A DNA stretch of 6,515 bases from assembly GCA_027036655.1 (NCBI GenBank), contig JALWEC010000507.1, forward strand, positions 1 through 6,515. The letters are read 5' to 3'. Below the pieces are notes generated by a model. The model was given only the letters and a program-made list of their open reading frames with translations. It searched no databases and was not told the DNA's origin. Below are positions 4,387-6,515 of the stretch, piece by piece (positions within the stretch are counted from its first letter, which is position 1; each line of letters opens with the position of its first letter). The stretch comes from Melioribacteraceae bacterium (GTDB lineage Bacteria > Bacteroidota > Ignavibacteria > Ignavibacteriales > Melioribacteraceae). A program made the translations under genes and the position numbers.

Positions 4387-5679
4387 ATGGCTGAAACATT
4401 AAAAGAAATGATGAGCGCTTATGTCGCAGGTTGTTTGGACAACGCCAATCTTGTTCAATTTCTCGATTATATAGATAACGGCGGAGAAATTAATAAAGAC
4501 GAACTGGGGGAACTTCAGAATGTTGCGGCTTTAATTCCCATTATACTTGAAGATGAAAATCCTCCCGCGTCTCTGCAAAATAAAATTTTTCAGCAAATTC
4601 CTGATAACAAAGCGCCGCAGAAAATAATTACAAAAACCAAAAAAGCTCATCTTAGGGAAATTTTAGAGAGCAAGAAAAAAGAAGTTGAGAAGGAATCTTC
4701 TCCCGAAGATATTGAGATAGAAGTTCCCGAAGAAGTTTCATTTAAAAGCGCCTCAAAAAAAGATAAAAAAATAATTAAAGACACTGAACCCGAAAAGGAA
4801 AGCGAATACGTCGTTCCGGAAGCACCGGTTAAAGATATTGAAACCGAGCCGATAAGCAAGGTAACGGTTAAAAGCGTCTTAAAGGAAGAAACTCCCGAAG
4901 AAGAAAAAAGTGATTTTTCCAAAGAAGAAGAACCGATTTTTGCTCCGAAAACGGAGAAGAAAAAAAAGGAAAAGATCACCGTTCCACGCGAAGAGGAAAC
5001 GGAACCTTATTCGCACGTTACGGTAAAGGAAACCGTTCGTGCTACGATGATTGTTTCTCCGAGTAACAAACCACCGGAAAAGGAGAAACATCCCCTTCCC
5101 GTTGAAGAATGCGAAGAACGGCAAGGATCTCTTTTCAGTTCGTTATCGGCAAAAATTGTTACAGCCGTATCAATACTGGTTGCGGTCATTCTATTAATTC
5201 TCTACTTCTCAACCAAATCAAACCTTACCGAAAAAGTAACTACACTGCAAAAGGAAAAAACGGTTTTACAATCCGAAGTAAATTCGAAAAACGATTTCAT
5301 TGCTTCAAATCTTCCCTTAATAGAATCGTTTAATCAGAAGGATTTAATTGTCGTTCCGCTGGCGGGAACTGCCGACCAAGGCAGCTACGATGCCCGCGTG
5401 CTTCTTTCCCCATCAAGCAGAATGGGAGTTCTGCAGTTTTTGAAGATTCCTAAAATCAGCGATAAAGAATCTTTGCAGCTTTGGTTAATAAGCAAAGGGC
5501 AGTCATATTCGGTTGGCGTTTTTCATCCGAAAGAAGGACAAAAATTTTATCCGCTGAATAAAATTCCTCATATTCCGTTCGAGGAAATAGAAATGTTCCG
5601 TATGACCAAAGAGCCTGCAAGCGGTTCGGAATTCCCTTCGGGCAATACCGTTTACTTTGGCGCGTTCCCGGTAAAATAA
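4387..5679 (+). CDS. Membrane anti-sigma factor with RskA-type C-terminal domain and long charged linker
   Basis: 430 residues, much longer than typical RskA proteins (about 230-260). Residues about 1-72 are a helical N-terminal region (AYVAGCLDNANLVQFLDYID, then an LQNVAALIPIIL helix and PPASLQNKIFQQI) resembling the sigma-binding domain of RskA-like factors; there is no zinc HxxxCxxC motif. Residues about 73-247 are a Lys/Glu-rich, probably disordered cytoplasmic linker with two copies of ETEPxSxVTVK (152-162 and 204-214). One membrane helix is at about 255-274. Next comes a coiled-coil-like stretch (LTEKVTTLQKEKTVLQSEV), then residues about 320-430 outside the membrane with the RskA pattern: VVPLAGT, LQLWLISKGQSYSVGVF, and a final MTKEPASGSEFPSGNTVYFGAF matching the family's 'T.EPaGGS..P.G' end. 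It should hold the upstream sigma factor inactive until cut by membrane proteolysis. Two nt after the sigma stop; co-transcribed. Domain call is firm, signal unknown. Confidence 0.88.
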   Translation: MAETLKEMMSAYVAGCLDNANLVQFLDYIDNGGEINKDELGELQNVAALIPIILEDENPPASLQNKIFQQIPDNKAPQKIITKTKKAHLREILESKKKEVEKESSPEDIEIEVPEEVSFKSASKKDKKIIKDTEPEKESEYVVPEAPVKDIETEPISKVTVKSVLKEETPEEEKSDFSKEEEPIFAPKTEKKKKEKITVPREEETEPYSHVTVKETVRATMIVSPSNKPPEKEKHPLPVEECEERQGSLFSSLSAKIVTAVSILVAVILLILYFSTKSNLTEKVTTLQKEKTVLQSEVNSKNDFIASNLPLIESFNQKDLIVVPLAGTADQGSYDARVLLSPSSRMGVLQFLKIPKISDKESLQLWLISKGQSYSVGVFHPKEGQKFYPLNKIPHIPFEEIEMFRMTKEPASGSEFPSGNTVYFGAFPVK

Positions 5680-5680
5680 T

Positions 5681-6334
5681 TTATCTCTCCGAGAAAAAAT
5701 TTTCTCCGTTATCCTTTGTATGAATCAGAAGCAAGTTTGCGCGCACTAAATTTATTAATGTTCGGGACGCCCTCCGCATCGAAATATTTGCAAATTTACT
5801 CAAAGCTTTTGCGTCTATTGTCTCGTTGTTTTCAAGATACCTGAAAACCGCTTTCTCATTTTTGCCGAATTCATATTTCTTCAACGGATTATCGTCCCCC
5901 CGCAGAAGCATCAGTTTAATCATTTCTTTTCCGGCAAGCACGCTTTTATCATTAATCCTGATATAAACGGCGGCGGTATTAATATCTAATTTTTCTTTGT
6001 AGTCTTCTATTCTGTGAGGTTTGTTCGGGGAAGGTTTAATCGCAACAAGAGCAAGCATTTTCTTTTTTATTTCGGGGAATGATATTTCATACTCAAGGGG
6101 AGGATTACAATATTGTTCTGCGGTTTCTTTTACAAGCTCGGCGATTTCTTTCTCGCTTTCAATTCCGAGAATTTTCCGATTATCCCGCACGCCGAAAATC
6201 AGAAGTCCGCCTGAAGTGTTAGCAAAAGCGATCATCTCCTTCGCGATTTTTTCATATCCGGAAAATTTCTGTTTAAACTCAACGGAAAGATTTTCACCGC
6301 CGGAAATAATCTTCAAAAGTTCTTCGATATTCAT
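5681..6334 (-). CDS. AlbA_2 (Schlafen-type) domain protein with C-terminal winged-helix-like region
   Basis: 217 residues from ATG 6334, chosen because AAAGG lies 7 nt upstream; a TTG at 6406 would add 24 residues overlapping the upstream gene. Residues about 1-125 show the AlbA_2 pattern (formerly 'divergent AAA-4'): an initial helix, GENLSVEFKQKF with the conserved E-F-K, EKIAKEMIAFANTSGGLLIFGV (29-49) and the DNRKILGI turn, ending with a VYIRINDKSVLAG stretch, the usual 'yyiRvgssn..a' end of the domain. Such domains occur in transcriptional regulators and Schlafen-like proteins and are thought to bind nucleic acid. Residues about 158-217 look like a winged helix (EKAVFRYLENNETIDAKALSKFANISMRRASRTLINLVRANLL). 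The HATPase-like C-terminal domain of longer relatives is absent. Probably a cytoplasmic DNA-binding regulator; target unknown. Its stop is one base from the convergent anti-sigma stop. Confidence 0.85.
   Translation of the reverse strand: MNIEELLKIISGGENLSVEFKQKFSGYEKIAKEMIAFANTSGGLLIFGVRDNRKILGIESEKEIAELVKETAEQYCNPPLEYEISFPEIKKKMLALVAIKPSPNKPHRIEDYKEKLDINTAAVYIRINDKSVLAGKEMIKLMLLRGDDNPLKKYEFGKNEKAVFRYLENNETIDAKALSKFANISMRRASRTLINLVRANLLLIHTKDNGENFFSER
5691..5706. terminator. Weak inverted repeat at the convergent junction
   Basis: GAGAAAA (5691-5697) and TTTTCTC (5700-5706) are complementary around two bases, just past the anti-sigma stop and inside the last codons of the opposing gene. 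With A/T runs on both sides it could act as a small bidirectional terminator, but the stem has only two G-C pairs and a 2-nt loop. No better terminator is visible at this junction. Confidence 0.25.
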
Positions 6335-6341
6335 CGAGATA

Positions 6342-6346
6342 CCTTT
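6342..6346 (-). promoter_or_regulatory. Ribosome binding site of the AlbA_2 gene, overlapping the upstream stop
   Basis: AAAGG on the minus strand, 7 nt before ATG 6334. Its first two A's are part of the TAA stop (6347-6345) of the preceding gene, so the sequence reads TAAAGG. This favours the shorter AlbA_2 product and suggests coupled translation. Confidence 0.65.
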
Positions 6347-6515
6347 ACGGTTTTTTCTTATGTGGGGTTTTATTCTCGGACTGTGTCGGACGCTTGGTGG
6401 AATCAACTTTGGGAATATTTAATTTTGCCGATTTATTCGCCGGCGTTTTAACCGATTTTTCCTTTATTCCTTTCCCGCCGGGATTTGGTTTTTTCTGAGG
6501 AGCAGCAGTTTTTTC
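6345..6515 (-). CDS. Unidentified protein, Lys/Pro-rich C-terminal tail (5' part outside window)
   Basis: The minus-strand frame is open from the window edge to a TAA at 6347-6345, giving the last 56 residues of a longer protein. The stretch is very basic and low in complexity: PQKKPNPGGKG, then KEKSVKTPANKSAKLNIPK, ending in NKTPHKKKP. It has almost no hydrophobic residues, so it is probably a disordered tail, of the kind that often helps RNA- or DNA-binding enzymes hold nucleic acid, or a linker. I do not recognise the protein. The stop overlaps the ribosome binding site of the AlbA_2 gene, with 10 nt between stop and start, so the two are probably in one operon. That the frame is coding is supported by this junction and by similar AT-rich, Lys-heavy codon use, not by homology. 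Confidence 0.6.
   Translation of the reverse strand, partial: EKTAAPQKKPNPGGKGIKEKSVKTPANKSAKLNIPKVDSTKRPTQSENKTPHKKKP

Noticed and set aside
4647..5189. Minus-strand open frames (4647-4979, 4879-5124, 5007-5189) opposite the anti-sigma gene
   Set aside because: The translations are Ser/Phe-rich low complexity, the mirror of Lys/Glu-rich codons of the real gene.
6021..6422. Plus-strand open frame of 133 codons opposite the AlbA_2 gene
   Set aside because: It is antisense to a recognised domain, has no family resemblance and no start signal.
1..6515. CRISPR arrays, tRNA or rRNA genes, an intact insertion sequence or a known defence operon
   Set aside because: No regularly spaced repeats, no tRNA or rRNA segments recognised, no transposase, and the AlbA_2 protein alone is not enough to call a defence system.

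Overview
The window is AT-rich, gene-dense bacterial DNA. It fits a Gram-negative member of the Bacteroidota/Chlorobiota/Ignavibacteriota (FCB) group. The reasons are an ExbB-ExbD-TonB envelope energy set, a SPOR-domain protein, mostly weak Shine-Dalgarno signals, and a promoter candidate of the Bacteroidota type (TTTG, 21-nt spacer, TAnnTTT). This placement is inference; there is no rRNA or other marker here.

Left part (1-2052, + strand): a tightly packed run of four genes. The C-terminal part of a SPOR-domain protein runs in from outside the window and overlaps exbB by 11 nt. exbB overlaps exbD by 4 nt (ATGA), and tonB follows after 6 nt. ExbB and ExbD form the inner-membrane proton channel, and TonB carries the energy across the periplasm to outer-membrane partners. 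The SPOR protein probably contacts septal or denuded peptidoglycan. About 300 nt without a gene follow (2053-2351), holding several inverted and direct repeats.

Middle (2352-3353, - strand): a complete, isolated ornithine carbamoyltransferase gene with all signature motifs. Its best start is an ATG at 3353 behind a GGAG ribosome binding site. It is convergent with tonB and divergent from the sigma-factor gene, and has no arginine-pathway neighbour in view. The 450-nt divergent region (3354-3805) holds a promoter candidate for the sigma gene, a pair of AATTAATT palindromes 20 bp apart, a TGAATATTCA palindrome upstream of argF, and short direct repeats.

Right part (3806-5679, + strand): an ECF sigma factor with its membrane anti-sigma factor 2 nt downstream. 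The anti-sigma factor ends in an RskA-type extracytoplasmic domain and has an unusually long charged cytoplasmic linker with a duplicated motif. Convergent to it, one base away (5681-6515, - strand), is a two-gene run: the Lys/Pro-rich C-terminal end of an unidentified protein, then a short AlbA_2 (Schlafen-type) protein with a C-terminal winged-helix-like region.

I found no CRISPR, tRNA, rRNA, intact mobile element or clear new defence system. The most unusual items are the anti-sigma linker, the repeat-rich spacers on both sides of argF, and the AlbA_2 pair.
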